Positions 37,799 to 47,706 of a DNA stretch of 64,000 nt are shown piece by piece. The translations under genes and the position numbers were made by a program. Position 1 is the first letter of the stretch. Every line of letters starts with the position of its first letter. The notes under the pieces were generated by a model. That model searched no databases, had not been told where the DNA came from, and was given only the letters and a program-made list of their open reading frames with translations. This stretch comes from Synechococcus sp. 8F6 (lineage in GTDB: Bacteria; Cyanobacteriota; Cyanobacteriia; PCC-6307; Cyanobiaceae), in contig NZ_NQKZ01000001.1 of the NCBI RefSeq assembly GCF_002252665.1, positions 62,001-126,000 of the forward strand, in the 5' to 3' direction.

Positions 37799-40798
37799 TC
37801 AAGCGGCCATGGGCTGCGGTGGATGCTGCTTGAGCACCTGCTTGAGATAGCGCCCTGTGTGACTGGTGGGATGCTCGGCAACCTCTTCTGGAGTTCCCGT
37901 CACCACGATCTCTCCTCCCTTGTCGCCCCCTTCTGGGCCGAGATCAACGATCCAGTCGGCACAGCGGATCACATCGAGGTTGTGCTCGATCACCAGGATT
38001 GAGTTGCCCTTGTCCACCAGCCGCTGCATCACATCCATCAGCTTGTGCACGTCGTAGAAGCTGAGGCCGGTGGTGGGCTCGTCGATCAGATAGAGCGTTT
38101 TGCCGGTGGCCCGCCTGGAGAGCTCGGTGGCCAGCTTCACCCGCTGCGCTTCACCACCGGAGAGGGTGGGGGCCGGCTGGCCCAACTTCACGTAGCCCAG
38201 GCCCACATCCACCAACGTGCGCAGCCGATCCGCAGCCTGGGGAATCGCCGAGAACACATCAGCAGCCTGCTCCACCGTCATCTCGAGCACCTCAGCGATG
38301 GTGAAGCCCTTGTAGGTCACCTGCAGGGTCTCGCGGTTGTAGCGGGCGCCCTTGCATACATCGCACTGCACATACACATCCGGCAGGAAGTTCATTTCAA
38401 TCACGTTCACGCCCTGGCCGGCACAGGCCTCACAGCGCCCACCCTTAACGTTGAAACTGAACTGACCCACCTGGTAGCCGCGGGCCTTGGCCTCCACCGT
38501 GGCGGCAAACACCTGGCGGATCGGATCGAAGGCGCCGGTGTAGGTGGCGGGGTTGGAGCGGGGCGTGCGCCCGATCGGGGATTGGTCGATCACGATCACC
38601 TTGTCGATCGCCTTGATGCCGCGCAGCTCACCCAGACCCGACGGAAAGGGCACCTTCAGGCCCAGCTGGTGCTCCAGGGCCGGGTGCAGCAGCTCATTCA
38701 CCAAGGTGCTCTTGCCGCTGCCACTCACGCCGGTGACGCACACCAGCCGGCCCAGCGGGATCTCCACATCGAAGCCGGAGAGGTTGTTGCGGGCGCAGTC
38801 CACCAGGGTGATCCGGCGACTGCCGCTGACGCGGCGCTCCGCCGGGGTGGGAATCGCCCGGCGACCACTCAGGTAGGCCCCGGTCAGGGAATCCTCGGCG
38901 GCCAGCAGGTTGTCGAAGCTGCCCTCAGCCACGATGTGGCCCCCATGCACCCCCGCCCCCGGACCGATGTCCACAATGTGATCAGCAGCTCTGATCGTGT
39001 CTTCGTCGTGCTCCACCACGATCAGGGTGTTGCCCAGATCCCGCAGTTTCAGCAGGGTGTTGAGCAGCCGGTCGTTGTCGCGCTGGTGCAGACCAATGCT
39101 CGGCTCATCGAGCACGTAGAGCACACCCGTTAACCCCGCACCAATCTGGGTGGCCAAGCGGATGCGCTGGGCTTCACCACCACTGAGCGTCATCGCCGGG
39201 CGATCCAGGCTCAGGTAGTCGAGCCCCACATCCAACAGAAACTTCAACCGCAGGCGGATCTCCCGCAACACCAGATCGCCGATCTGAATCTGACGGGGCG
39301 TCAGCAGGGGCTCGGCCCCCTCGCTGGCACCCACCCCCATCAGCGCCTCAATGCGGCTGAGGGTGTCACCCACACTCACGGCCGTGAGTTCGTGGATGGC
39401 ATAGGGGCCCACCCGCACGGCCAGGGCTTCCGGCCGCAAGCGCAGACCGTGGCAGGTGGCGCACGGCACCAACTCCAGGAATTTCTCCAGCTTCTGGCGG
39501 ATCGACTCGCCGCTGGCGTCGCGCAGCTGGCGCTCCAGGATCGGCAGGATCCCCTCAAAGGGGCGTTCGAAGCCGGCGCTCTTGCGATACCGACTATCAG
39601 CCTGGATCAGGATCGGCTCACGGCTGCCGTTGAGCAGCACATCGCGCTGCTCGTCGCTGAGCTGGTTCCAGGGCGTCTTGATCTCGAAGTTGAACGCCTC
39701 ACCGACGGAATAGAGCAGTGAGAAGTAATAGGAGTTGTCCTTATCAGCCCAGGGGGCGATCGCCGCATACACCGGCAGGCTCGGATCAGGCACAACCCGT
39801 TCGGCGGTGAACTTGCGCAGGTGGCCGATGCCGTGGCAGTCGGCGCAGGCGCCGTAGGGGCTGTTGAACGAAAACAGCCGCGGTGAGAGCTCCTCCATCA
39901 CGGCTCCGTGCACCGGGCAGGCGAAGTTCTCCGAGTAGAGACGCTCTCGCTCCACCCCTTCGGGCAGCTCCTCGCCGGCCTTGGGCACCACCTCCACCAG
40001 GGCCAGGCCATCGCCGCGCTTGAGGGCGGTGCGCAGAGAATCAGTCAGCCGTTCCTGCACCCCCTCGCGAGCCACCAGCCGGTCCACCACCACCTCGATG
40101 TTGTGGGCGTGGTTCTTGTCGAGCTCGATGTTGTCGGCGAGTTCGCGCACCTCGCCGTTAATGCGCACCCGGGCGAAGCCCTCCGCCACCAGGCCGCCGA
40201 GCAGCTTGACGTGGGTGCCCTTCTTGCCACGCACCACCGGTGCCAGCAGCTGGTAGCGGGTGCCCTCCGGCAGGGCCAGGATCTGATCCACCATCTCGTC
40301 GATGGTCTGGGGCCGGATCGAGCGGTCGCACTGGGGACAGTGGGGTTCGCCGGCGCGGCCGAACAGCAGGCGCAGATAGTCCTGGATCTCCGTCACCGTG
40401 CCGACGGTGGAGCGGGGGTTGTGGCTGGTGGACTTCTGGTCGATCGAGATCGCGGGTGAGAGACCCTCGATCGCATCCACATCGGGCTTGTCCACCTGCC
40501 CCAGAAACTGGCGCGCGTAGGCCGACAGGCTCTCGACGTAGCGGCGCTGGCCCTCGGCAAAGATCGTGTCGAAGGCCAGGGAGCTCTTGCCGCTGCCACT
40601 CACGCCGGTGAACACCACCAGGCGGTTGCGGGGGATCGTCAGATCGACGTTCTTGAGGTTGTGCTGGCGGGCACCCCGCACCCGGATCACATCCTCCAAC
40701 GTGCCACCGCTGAGCACCCGGCTGGGGTCGAGGGCCTTCTCATGAATCGTCTGGGCGAGGGTTCTGCTGGATTCATCAGAGCTCTTGGCGCGGGGCAT
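37799..40798 (-). CDS. uvrA: excinuclease ABC subunit A
   Basis: UvrA is the damage-sensing ATPase that loads UvrB in nucleotide excision repair. The 999-residue protein has two ABC ATPase halves: Walker [10 protein letters not shown] at residues 65-73 and again in the C-terminal half ([18 protein letters not shown]), two ABC signatures LSGGEAQR, and zinc-finger cysteine pairs (CPQC, CADC and the CEAC/CDVC group). The C-terminal tail after [10 protein letters not shown] is short. It is followed on the same strand by nothing until sps. Confidence 0.96.
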   Translation of the reverse strand: MPRAKSSDESSRTLAQTIHEKALDPSRVLSGGTLEDVIRVRGARQHNLKNVDLTIPRNRLVVFTGVSGSGKSSLAFDTIFAEGQRRYVESLSAYARQFLGQVDKPDVDAIEGLSPAISIDQKSTSHNPRSTVGTVTEIQDYLRLLFGRAGEPHCPQCDRSIRPQTIDEMVDQILALPEGTRYQLLAPVVRGKKGTHVKLLGGLVAEGFARVRINGEVRELADNIELDKNHAHNIEVVVDRLVAREGVQERLTDSLRTALKRGDGLALVEVVPKAGEELPEGVERERLYSENFACPVHGAVMEELSPRLFSFNSPYGACADCHGIGHLRKFTAERVVPDPSLPVYAAIAPWADKDNSYYFSLLYSVGEAFNFEIKTPWNQLSDEQRDVLLNGSREPILIQADSRYRKSAGFERPFEGILPILERQLRDASGESIRQKLEKFLELVPCATCHGLRLRPEALAVRVGPYAIHELTAVSVGDTLSRIEALMGVGASEGAEPLLTPRQIQIGDLVLREIRLRLKFLLDVGLDYLSLDRPAMTLSGGEAQRIRLATQIGAGLTGVLYVLDEPSIGLHQRDNDRLLNTLLKLRDLGNTLIVVEHDEDTIRAADHIVDIGPGAGVHGGHIVAEGSFDNLLAAEDSLTGAYLSGRRAIPTPAERRVSGSRRITLVDCARNNLSGFDVEIPLGRLVCVTGVSGSGKSTLVNELLHPALEHQLGLKVPFPSGLGELRGIKAIDKVIVIDQSPIGRTPRSNPATYTGAFDPIRQVFAATVEAKARGYQVGQFSFNVKGGRCEACAGQGVNVIEMNFLPDVYVQCDVCKGARYNRETLQVTYKGFTIAEVLEMTVEQAADVFSAIPQAADRLRTLVDVGLGYVKLGQPAPTLSGGEAQRVKLATELSRRATGKTLYLIDEPTTGLSFYDVHKLMDVMQRLVDKGNSILVIEHNLDVIRCADWIVDLGPEGGDKGGEIVVTGTPEEVAEHPTSHTGRYLKQVLKQHPPQPMAA

Positions 40799-40837
40799 CC
40801 AGACGGCTCGGGAACAGCCAATTGTACGGACGCTGGC

Positions 40838-41743
40838 TCAGGCCACAGGGGCGAAGGCTGGGCAGGCTCGGCGGCAGAGCTCCTCGCTCACCTGCCAGAG
40901 GCGCTCCCCCTGGGCCGGATCGAGGGCCGCCGGCGCCGGCCGCACCGCCGCCGGCCAACCGCGCATGCCGCCGAACTGGTTGGGACCGTAGTGACCGGCG
41001 GGCTCAGCCTCGGCTGCGGTGGCCGCAAACAACTGGGGCAGGGCCCCCTGGGCGGCGCTCTGGAACAAGGGATCGAGCAACCGGTAAATCGTGCCCTCAA
41101 AGCGGGCGCCGCTGGCGGCGATCGAGGCGGGCTGCAGGTTGGTGCGAGCCAGGCCTGGATGGGCTGCCGCCGAAAGCAGCCCGGGGGAGCGCCGCTGCAG
41201 TTCGTGGGCCAACACCACGTTGGCCAGCTTGCTCTGGCCGTAGGCAGCCCAGCGGTCGTAGCGCCGCTCGCCCTGGAGATCGTCGAAATCCAGCCGGCCG
41301 AAATACTGCGCCCCTGAGGTCACCTGCACCACCCGCGCCCCGGCACTGGCCTCGAGCAGGGGCAGCAGCAGCCGGGTGAGGGCGTAGTGGCCCAGGTGAT
41401 TGACGCCGAACTGCAGCTCGAAACCCTGACGGGTGAGCTGTCGCGGCGGCGCCATCACGCCGGCGTTGTTGAGCAGCAGATCGAGGCGCCCATGGCGCTC
41501 GGCCACCGTGGTGGAAGCCCGCACCACGCTGTCGAGGTCGGCTAGGTCCAGCTCCAGCAGCTCGAGCTCCCCCGCCGTGCCGGCACCAGCCAGCAGCTCC
41601 TGGCGGGCGGCCTCGGCCCGCTCCAGGCTGCGGCAGCCCAGCACCACCGTGGCCCCCCGAGCCAGCAGGGCGCGGGCACTCTCCAGGCCCAGGCCGCTGT
41701 TGGCGCCGGTGATCAGGGCCAGCCGACCGCTCTGGTCCGGCAT
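40838..41743 (-). CDS. short-chain dehydrogenase/reductase
   Basis: This 301-residue SDR has the NAD(P)-binding TGANSGLGLESARAL near the N-terminus, a LNNAGVMAPP segment and the catalytic YGQSKLANV. This pattern is the retinol-dehydrogenase / protochlorophyllide-reductase-like group, but the specific substrate is unknown. I chose the ATG at 41743. It lies between uvrA and recN on the same strand, with no evident functional link. Confidence 0.85.
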   Translation of the reverse strand: MPDQSGRLALITGANSGLGLESARALLARGATVVLGCRSLERAEAARQELLAGAGTAGELELLELDLADLDSVVRASTTVAERHGRLDLLLNNAGVMAPPRQLTRQGFELQFGVNHLGHYALTRLLLPLLEASAGARVVQVTSGAQYFGRLDFDDLQGERRYDRWAAYGQSKLANVVLAHELQRRSPGLLSAAAHPGLARTNLQPASIAASGARFEGTIYRLLDPLFQSAAQGALPQLFAATAAEAEPAGHYGPNQFGGMRGWPAAVRPAPAALDPAQGERLWQVSEELCRRACPAFAPVA

Positions 41744-41824
41744 GGCGGCCCCACTCCAGCGGGCCGGAACGGCAACAGCCTGAGATGGCGCCATCGATCT
41801 CCAACAGCAAATGCAGGGGCGGTT

Positions 41825-43513
41825 CTAGCGACCGTGCTGGTCCAACAGGCTCGCGGCGTAGCTGCGGGCTTCGCCGGAATCACCGCCGGCCAGTTCCGCC
41901 AGCTCGGCCTGGCGCGCCTGAGTGTCCCGCAGGTGGGACACCCGCGTGTGGGTGATCCCCTCCACCACCTGCTTCGACACCCGGAAGTGGTGGTCGGCCG
42001 CCGCGGCCACCAGCGGCTGGTGGGTAACGCAGAACACCTGGCGCTGCCGGGCCAAACGCTGCAGCAACTCAGCCATGGCACCGCTCACCCGACCGCTGAC
42101 ACCGGTGTCGATCTCATCGAACAGCAGGGTGACGTGGGAATCGGCGGCGGCCAGGCAGGTTTTCAGGGCCAGCAGAAAGCGGGACATCTCACCGCCGGAG
42201 GCCACCTCCGCCAGCGGCGCCAGCGGCACGCCGGGGTTGGCGGAAAACTGGAACTGCACCGCATCGGCGCCCTCGTCCCCCGGCGGCGCCGCCGTGATCG
42301 CCACCGCAAACCGCACGTTGGCCAGGCCCATGGGGCGCAGCGCCTCCATCAGCTGTTCTTCCAGCTGCCGGGCCGCCGCCTCCCGGGCAGCCGTGAGCCG
42401 CCCATTGGCCTGGTCGCGAGCCTGACGGGCGAGCTGCTCGGCCCGCTCCAAGCACTCCAACGAGGCCTCGCCGCCGCCGGGGGCCAGCTGCTCCCGCAGG
42501 CGATCGCGCAGGGCGATCAGCTGTCCCAACTCCTGACCATGGCGCCGCTCCAGACCCTTGAGCTGGGCGATGCGCTCCTGCAGGGCCTCGAGGCTTTCGG
42601 GATCACTTTCAAGAGCGGCGCCATAGCGCTCCAGGTCGCGCACCAGATCCTGAAGCGCCGCCAACCCATCGGTGCAGCCGCTGCGCAGGGCGCCGACGTC
42701 GCCATCGAGGGCTTCCATCTGGGCCAGTTCCTGCTCGCAGGCGGCCAGGTGATCCAGCACCGACGGCGCCTGATCGGCCCCCTCCAGCAACCGGCCCAGC
42801 AGCACCATCACACCCTCCTGCAGCCGCACCCCGTGAGCAAGGCGGTTTTCCTCGGCCTGCAACCGCTGCCGCTCCAGGGGATCCTCCAGCTGGGCCGCCT
42901 CCAGATCGGCGAGCAGCTGCTCCTGCTGGGCGCGCTGCGCCTGCACCTGGTCCCAATCGGCCCGCGCTTGCTCCAACGTCGCCGCCGCCTGTTTCCATTG
43001 GCGCCAGGCCGCCGCCACCGGATCCAGCAGGGCCTGAATGCTGTCACCGGCAAAGCGGTCCAGCCAGCGCCGCTGCTGACCCGGCCGGGCGAGCTGCTGG
43101 GTCTGGCCCTGCACGGTGAGATCGAGCAGCAGGGGGCGCAGCTCCTGGATCTGGGCGCGGCTCACCACGACCCCGTTGAGGCGGTTGCGGCTGCTGAGGC
43201 GTTCGTCGCTGAGGCGCCACTCACGGCTGAGCAGCAGCTCCTCCTCGTCAGCGTCCAGCTCCTGCTGCCGCATCCAGGCCTGCAGAGGCGGCGTCAGCGT
43301 GAAGCTGGCCTCGATCACGCCCCGCTCCGCCCCCCGGCGCAGCAAACGGGCACCGGCACTGCCCTGGGCTCCACCCAGCAGGGCATCGAGGGCATCGAGC
43401 AGGATCGACTTGCCAGCACCGGTCTCGCCGGTGAGCACCGTGAACCCCTCGCGGAAGCTGAGCTCGAGCCGCTCGATCAGGGCGATGTTGCTGAGGCGCA
43501 GTCCAGTCAGCAC
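41825..43513 (-). CDS. recN: DNA repair protein RecN
   Basis: RecN is an SMC-like ATPase that holds DNA ends together during double-strand break repair. The 562-residue protein has an N-terminal Walker A GETGAGKSILLDALDALLGG, long coiled-coil-like regions rich in Gln, Glu and Arg in the middle (about residues 160-350), and the C-terminal SGGEMSRFLLALK signature with Walker B LLFDEIDTGVSG. The ATG at 43513 is used. It diverges from the ABC1 kinase gene across 120 bases. Confidence 0.95.
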   Translation of the reverse strand: MLTGLRLSNIALIERLELSFREGFTVLTGETGAGKSILLDALDALLGGAQGSAGARLLRRGAERGVIEASFTLTPPLQAWMRQQELDADEEELLLSREWRLSDERLSSRNRLNGVVVSRAQIQELRPLLLDLTVQGQTQQLARPGQQRRWLDRFAGDSIQALLDPVAAAWRQWKQAAATLEQARADWDQVQAQRAQQEQLLADLEAAQLEDPLERQRLQAEENRLAHGVRLQEGVMVLLGRLLEGADQAPSVLDHLAACEQELAQMEALDGDVGALRSGCTDGLAALQDLVRDLERYGAALESDPESLEALQERIAQLKGLERRHGQELGQLIALRDRLREQLAPGGGEASLECLERAEQLARQARDQANGRLTAAREAAARQLEEQLMEALRPMGLANVRFAVAITAAPPGDEGADAVQFQFSANPGVPLAPLAEVASGGEMSRFLLALKTCLAAADSHVTLLFDEIDTGVSGRVSGAMAELLQRLARQRQVFCVTHQPLVAAAADHHFRVSKQVVEGITHTRVSHLRDTQARQAELAELAGGDSGEARSYAASLLDQHGR

Positions 43514-43633
43514 AGGCGCGGGAGGCGGCAGTCAGCGGCCACCGGGTGTTGAAGCCGACCGTAGCGGCTGTGTCTTTCGTTTAGAAGAGGGGGACGACCT
43601 TCAGATGGCCCCCCTGGCGGCCTGGCCCCCAGC

Positions 43634-45514
43634 ATGGCGAGCGCCTCTCCTGAAACCTCCGCCGAACTCAGCGACTTTCTGGAGGTCGCCGGCCTACTGG
43701 AGTACGACCCAGCCACCATAACCCGCATCTATGCGGGCCACCCGCAACGGCTGATCCGGCGGCTCTGGCAAACCCTCGTGCCGATCGGTCTTTATCTGTT
43801 GGGGGTTGGTTTCGACTGGTTCACAGGTCGGCTCAAGAGCCCCGGCCGGGCCCGCGACCGCGCCAAGGAAGCCGCCGATCTGGTGGCCTCCCTGGGCCCC
43901 GCCTTCATCAAGGCCGGCCAGGCCCTCTCGACCCGGCCCGACATCGTGCCGCCGCTGCTGCTGGAGGAACTTGCCCAGCTGCAGGACCAACTGCCCGGCT
44001 TCGACTCGGCGCTGGCCATGGCCTGCATCGAGGAGGACCTGGGCGCCCCGGTGCTCGACGTCTACGAGCAGCTCGACGCCGAACCGATCTCCGCTGCTTC
44101 CCTCGGCCAGGTGCACAAGGGGGTGCTCAAGGGCGGCCAACCGGTGGCCGTGAAGGTGCAGCGCCCCGGCCTGCGCGAGCAGATCACGCTCGACCTCTAC
44201 ATCGTGCGCAACATCGCCGCCTGGCTCAACCAGAACATCGGTCTGATCCGCAGCGATCTGGTGGCCCTGATCGATGAGCTGGGCAAGCGGGTGTTCGAGG
44301 AGATGGACTACTTCAACGAAGCCGCCAACGCCGAACGCTTCGCCGAACTGCATGCCCACAACCCCCGCATCGCTGTTCCCCGCATCTACCACCAGGCCAC
44401 CAGCCGCCGGGTGCTGACCATGGAGTGGATCGAGGGGGTGAAACTCACCAACCTCGAAGCCGTGCGCGGCATCGGCGTCGACCCCGACGACATGGTGAGC
44501 GTGGGGGTGAACTGCAGCCTGCAGCAACTGCTGGAGCACGGCTTCTTTCACGCCGACCCCCACCCCGGCAACCTGCTGGCCCTGTCGGATGGCCGCCTGG
44601 CCTATCTGGATTTCGGGATGATGAGCGAGGTGAGCCGCGAGTCGCGCACCGGCCTGATCCAGGCGGTGGTGCACCTGGTCAACCGCAGCTTCAGCAAGCT
44701 CAGCAAGGATTTTGTGAGCCTGGGCTTCCTGGCCGAGGACGTGAACCTTGAGCCGATCGTGCCCGCCTTTGAAACGGTGTTTGGCCAGGCGATCGAGCAG
44801 GGCGTCAGCCGCATGGACTTCAAGGCCGTCACCGACGACCTCAGCGGCGTGATGTATCGCTTCCCATTCCAGGTGCCGCCTTACTACGCCCTGATCATCC
44901 GCTCGCTGGTGACGCTCGAAGGCATCGCCCTCAGCGTGGATCCTGAGTTCAAGATCCTCGGCGCCGCCTATCCCTATTTCGCTCGGCGACTGATGGAGGA
45001 TCCCGATCCCAGCCTGCGCCAAAGCCTCAAGGAGATGCTCTTCGACGGCGACATCTTCCGCTGGCAACGGCTCGACAACCTGATCACCAGCGCGTCCCAG
45101 GGTGCCCAGCTGGATCTGGACGGGCTGCTCGATCAAGTGCTCAGCTTCCTGTTCTCTCCCAACGGCGGCCTGCTGCGCCAGCAGCTGGTGGACGCAATGG
45201 TGGCCCGCATGGATGCGGTGGCCTGGCAGACCACACTGCGGCTGGGAAAACGCCTGCCGGAACGCCTCCAACCACCGGGCCTGCGGCGCCACCGGCTCAG
45301 CGAGGCCAACGAACCGCTGCTCGATCTCGAGCCGGTGCGGCAGTTGATGGGCATCCTTCAAGCGCTGCCGGGCTTTGAGCCCCAAATGGTGCTGCGGCGT
45401 TTGCCCCGACTACTTGGGGAACCGCAACTGCGCCAGATGGGGGTTCAACTGGCCCGCGGATTGGCGGAACGGGGGGTGGTGCGGCTGGTGCGCGATGTGC
45501 TCGTTCCGGCCTGA
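43634..45514 (+). CDS. ABC1/UbiB-family atypical kinase
   Basis: This 626-residue protein has the ABC1 (UbiB/COQ8) core: KAGQALSTRPDIVPP (the KxGQ motif), ISAASLGQVHKG (the Ala-rich loop), AVKVQRPGLREQI with the ATP lysine, HADPHPGNLL and LDFGMM. Members support quinone, tocopherol and plastoglobule-type lipid metabolism. A hydrophobic segment near residue 50 may anchor it. The C-terminal ~150 residues follow the kinase core. It follows recN in divergent orientation. Confidence 0.9.
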   Translation: MASASPETSAELSDFLEVAGLLEYDPATITRIYAGHPQRLIRRLWQTLVPIGLYLLGVGFDWFTGRLKSPGRARDRAKEAADLVASLGPAFIKAGQALSTRPDIVPPLLLEELAQLQDQLPGFDSALAMACIEEDLGAPVLDVYEQLDAEPISAASLGQVHKGVLKGGQPVAVKVQRPGLREQITLDLYIVRNIAAWLNQNIGLIRSDLVALIDELGKRVFEEMDYFNEAANAERFAELHAHNPRIAVPRIYHQATSRRVLTMEWIEGVKLTNLEAVRGIGVDPDDMVSVGVNCSLQQLLEHGFFHADPHPGNLLALSDGRLAYLDFGMMSEVSRESRTGLIQAVVHLVNRSFSKLSKDFVSLGFLAEDVNLEPIVPAFETVFGQAIEQGVSRMDFKAVTDDLSGVMYRFPFQVPPYYALIIRSLVTLEGIALSVDPEFKILGAAYPYFARRLMEDPDPSLRQSLKEMLFDGDIFRWQRLDNLITSASQGAQLDLDGLLDQVLSFLFSPNGGLLRQQLVDAMVARMDAVAWQTTLRLGKRLPERLQPPGLRRHRLSEANEPLLDLEPVRQLMGILQALPGFEPQMVLRRLPRLLGEPQLRQMGVQLARGLAERGVVRLVRDVLVPA

Positions 45515-45545
45515 CCACAGAAACAACCGCCGTAGGCTGGGTCGC

Positions 45546-46163
45546 ATGCAAAGCGCCTTCCGCCACTCAAATCCAGGCCGCAAGCGTCGGGGCCTGGCCG
45601 CGGTTGCCCTGGGCTTCAGCCTGATGGGTTTGCTGCCCTCAGCAACACTGGCTCCGGTGGCCGCGGCGGAAAACCTGGTGTTTGTCAGTGGTGCCTTCCG
45701 GCGCTCCATCGCCGTGGCTGAGCTGGAGCACCTGGCCCAAACCGGCGAGGCCCAAGGGCTGCTGGTCGACGTCTTGCGCCTCAGCAAACAAAATCCCAAG
45801 GACGTTGCCAAGCTGCTGAACCAGTCGATCAGCCTGCCGGTCACCCTGGTGAGCCGACTGCTGAACACCCGGATCGGTGAAGCGATCCTGGAGCGTCTGG
45901 CCCAAATTGTGTACCCGCTCAAGGCATCCAAGGTTGGTGTGCCAGCCCTGCGCTCAGCGATGGTGATGGGAGTGGTGGCTGGCAACGGTTCGATCTCGCC
46001 GCTCACCTTTTTCCAGGCCTATCCGGCCCAAGAGATGGAGGTGAGCATCCCCGCCCTGATGAACCTGCTGAGCAAGGCCAATTCCATCGCCGACCTGGTG
46101 CGCTTCTTCTCCGAATCACCGCTCGACGGCTTGCGGGGCGATGCCCCTGGAGCCGCGCCGTAG
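45546..46163 (+). CDS. DUF1400 (alpha/beta hydrolase N-terminal-type) secreted protein
   Basis: This 205-residue protein has a signal peptide (hydrophobic about residues 17-40, ending ...VAAAEN) and then the DUF1400 domain, seen in cyanobacteria at the front of secreted alpha/beta hydrolases: VFVSGAFRRSIAVAELEHLAQTGEAQGLL and later KQNPKDVAKLLNQ. No hydrolase domain follows; the gene ends after DUF1400-like repeats. It may be a stand-alone secreted domain. I chose the ATG at 45546. Confidence 0.75.
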   Translation: MQSAFRHSNPGRKRRGLAAVALGFSLMGLLPSATLAPVAAAENLVFVSGAFRRSIAVAELEHLAQTGEAQGLLVDVLRLSKQNPKDVAKLLNQSISLPVTLVSRLLNTRIGEAILERLAQIVYPLKASKVGVPALRSAMVMGVVAGNGSISPLTFFQAYPAQEMEVSIPALMNLLSKANSIADLVRFFSESPLDGLRGDAPGAAP

Positions 46164-46189
46164 ATTCACCCCAGCCACTGCTCTAACCC

Positions 46190-47308
46190 GTGCCCTTGCT
46201 CCGTTCCCTGAGGCGTTTGAGCAAGGGACCCTTCGGACCCCGTCCGACGATGCAGGACTGGCCCGGTTTGATTGAGGCCTACCGGCGCTGGCTGCCGGTA
46301 TCCGCCACAACGCCAGTCATCACCCTGCATGAAGGGGCCACGCCGCTGATCCCAGCCCCGGTGATCGCCGAGCAGATCGGTAAGGGCGTCAAGGTGTTTC
46401 TCAAATACGACGGCCTCAACCCCACCGGATCCTTCAAGGATCGGGGCATGACCATGGCCATTTCCAAAGCCAAGGAGGCGGGCTCGGAAGCGGTGATCTG
46501 CGCCAGCACCGGCAACACCTCGGCCGCCGCCGCCGCCTATGCCCGCCGGGGTGGGATGCGCGCCTTCGTGCTGATTCCCGATGGCTACGTGGCCCAGGGA
46601 AAACTGGCCCAGGCCCTGCTCTACGGCGCCGAGGTGATTGCCATCCAGGGCAACTTCGATCGGGCCCTGGCAATCGTGCAGGACGTGGCCAACCAGTACC
46701 CGATCACCCTGGTGAATTCGGTGAACCCCTACCGGTTGCAGGGCCAGAAAACGGCCGCCTTCGAAGTAGTGGATGCCTTGGGGGAGGCCCCGGATTGGCT
46801 CTGCATTCCCGTCGGCAACGCCGGCAACATCAGCGCCTACTGGATGGGGTTTAACGAATACCGAAACGCCGGGCACTGCCGCAACCTGCCACGGATGATG
46901 GGGTTCCAGGCCGCAGGATCGGCACCCCTGGTGCTCGGCCACACGGTGGATCAACCGGACACCATTGCCACGGCGATCCGGATCGGCAACCCGGTGAACC
47001 GCGACAAGGCGCTGAATGTGAGGAGCGAGAGCGGCGGCGGTTTCATGGCCGTCACCGACGCCGAAATCATCGAGGCTTACAAGCTGCTGGGCAGCGGTGA
47101 AGGGGTGTTCTGCGAACCCGCCAGCGCCGCTTCGGTGGCGGGCTTGCTCAAGCGGAAAGACGAGGTGCCTGCGGGAGCCACGGTGGTGTGTGTGCTCACC
47201 GGCAACGGTCTCAAGGACCCGACCACGGCCATCGAGCACAACGACGCCCGTTTCCACACCGGCCTGGAGGCCGATACGGCCAAGGTGGCTGCCGTGATGG
47301 GCTTCTAA
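46190..47308 (+). CDS. thrC: threonine synthase
   Basis: ThrC converts O-phosphohomoserine to threonine with pyridoxal phosphate. The 372-residue protein has the PLP lysine in NPTGSFKDRG, the ASTGNTSAAAAAYARR substrate segment, PVGNAGNISAYW and VCVLTGNGLKDP at the C-terminus. The GTG at 46190 gives a basic leader; an ATG at 46250 would begin nearer the conserved DWPGLIEAYR. It is the last gene before the probable origin, with several short hairpins just after the stop. Confidence 0.92.
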   Translation: MPLLRSLRRLSKGPFGPRPTMQDWPGLIEAYRRWLPVSATTPVITLHEGATPLIPAPVIAEQIGKGVKVFLKYDGLNPTGSFKDRGMTMAISKAKEAGSEAVICASTGNTSAAAAAYARRGGMRAFVLIPDGYVAQGKLAQALLYGAEVIAIQGNFDRALAIVQDVANQYPITLVNSVNPYRLQGQKTAAFEVVDALGEAPDWLCIPVGNAGNISAYWMGFNEYRNAGHCRNLPRMMGFQAAGSAPLVLGHTVDQPDTIATAIRIGNPVNRDKALNVRSESGGGFMAVTDAEIIEAYKLLGSGEGVFCEPASAASVAGLLKRKDEVPAGATVVCVLTGNGLKDPTTAIEHNDARFHTGLEADTAKVAAVMGF

Positions 47309-47706
47309 CCCGACCGCTTCGGGGCCAACCAATTGGCAAAGCGTCTGAGGGAAACGTGGGAAAAACTCCTCTCTGCCGGGGAGAAGCGCATGCCCAGGAA
47401 CGGCGATGGAGCGCCCTCTTTTTCCACAACACCGGGAAAAAGTGGAAAAACCGATCTTTCCCGCAGGTCCGGTTCAACAAGCCCCAGCCATCGAAGCCGC
47501 ACATCCCTCTTGCCTCCAATGTTTTCTGGGTTTTCCTCGTTTCCCCCAGCCCCTACGGCGACGGTTTCATTCTTTCTGATGGAATCCATTAATCCCATGA
47601 TCGAAAAGGTTGTTGAAGCCGGTTCACCGACGTTGCGGAATCAGCCGGCCTGTGGAAGCGTGGGGGCTCCCCGTTTCCAGCCGTCAGGCTTCTCGACACC
47701 CACACC
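47309..47706. other. probable replication origin (oriC) between thrC and dnaN
   Basis: This 398-base stretch has no convincing gene. It contains short hairpins just after thrC (for example CCCGA at 47309-47313 with TCGGG at 47319-47323), a convergent pair of DnaA-type boxes near 47420-47449, a weak TGTGGAAGC at 47651, and a more AT-rich part about 47560-47610. The gene on the right is dnaN. In picocyanobacteria the chromosome start and replication origin are placed next to dnaN, so this is the best candidate. Confidence 0.65.
47420..47449. promoter_or_regulatory. convergent pair of DnaA boxes
   Basis: TTTTCCACA at 47420-47428 is a perfect match to the cyanobacterial DnaA box. In the opposite direction AGTGGAAAA at 47441-47449 matches eight of nine bases of its complement TGTGGAAAA. 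The two boxes face each other 12 bases apart. Confidence 0.7.
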
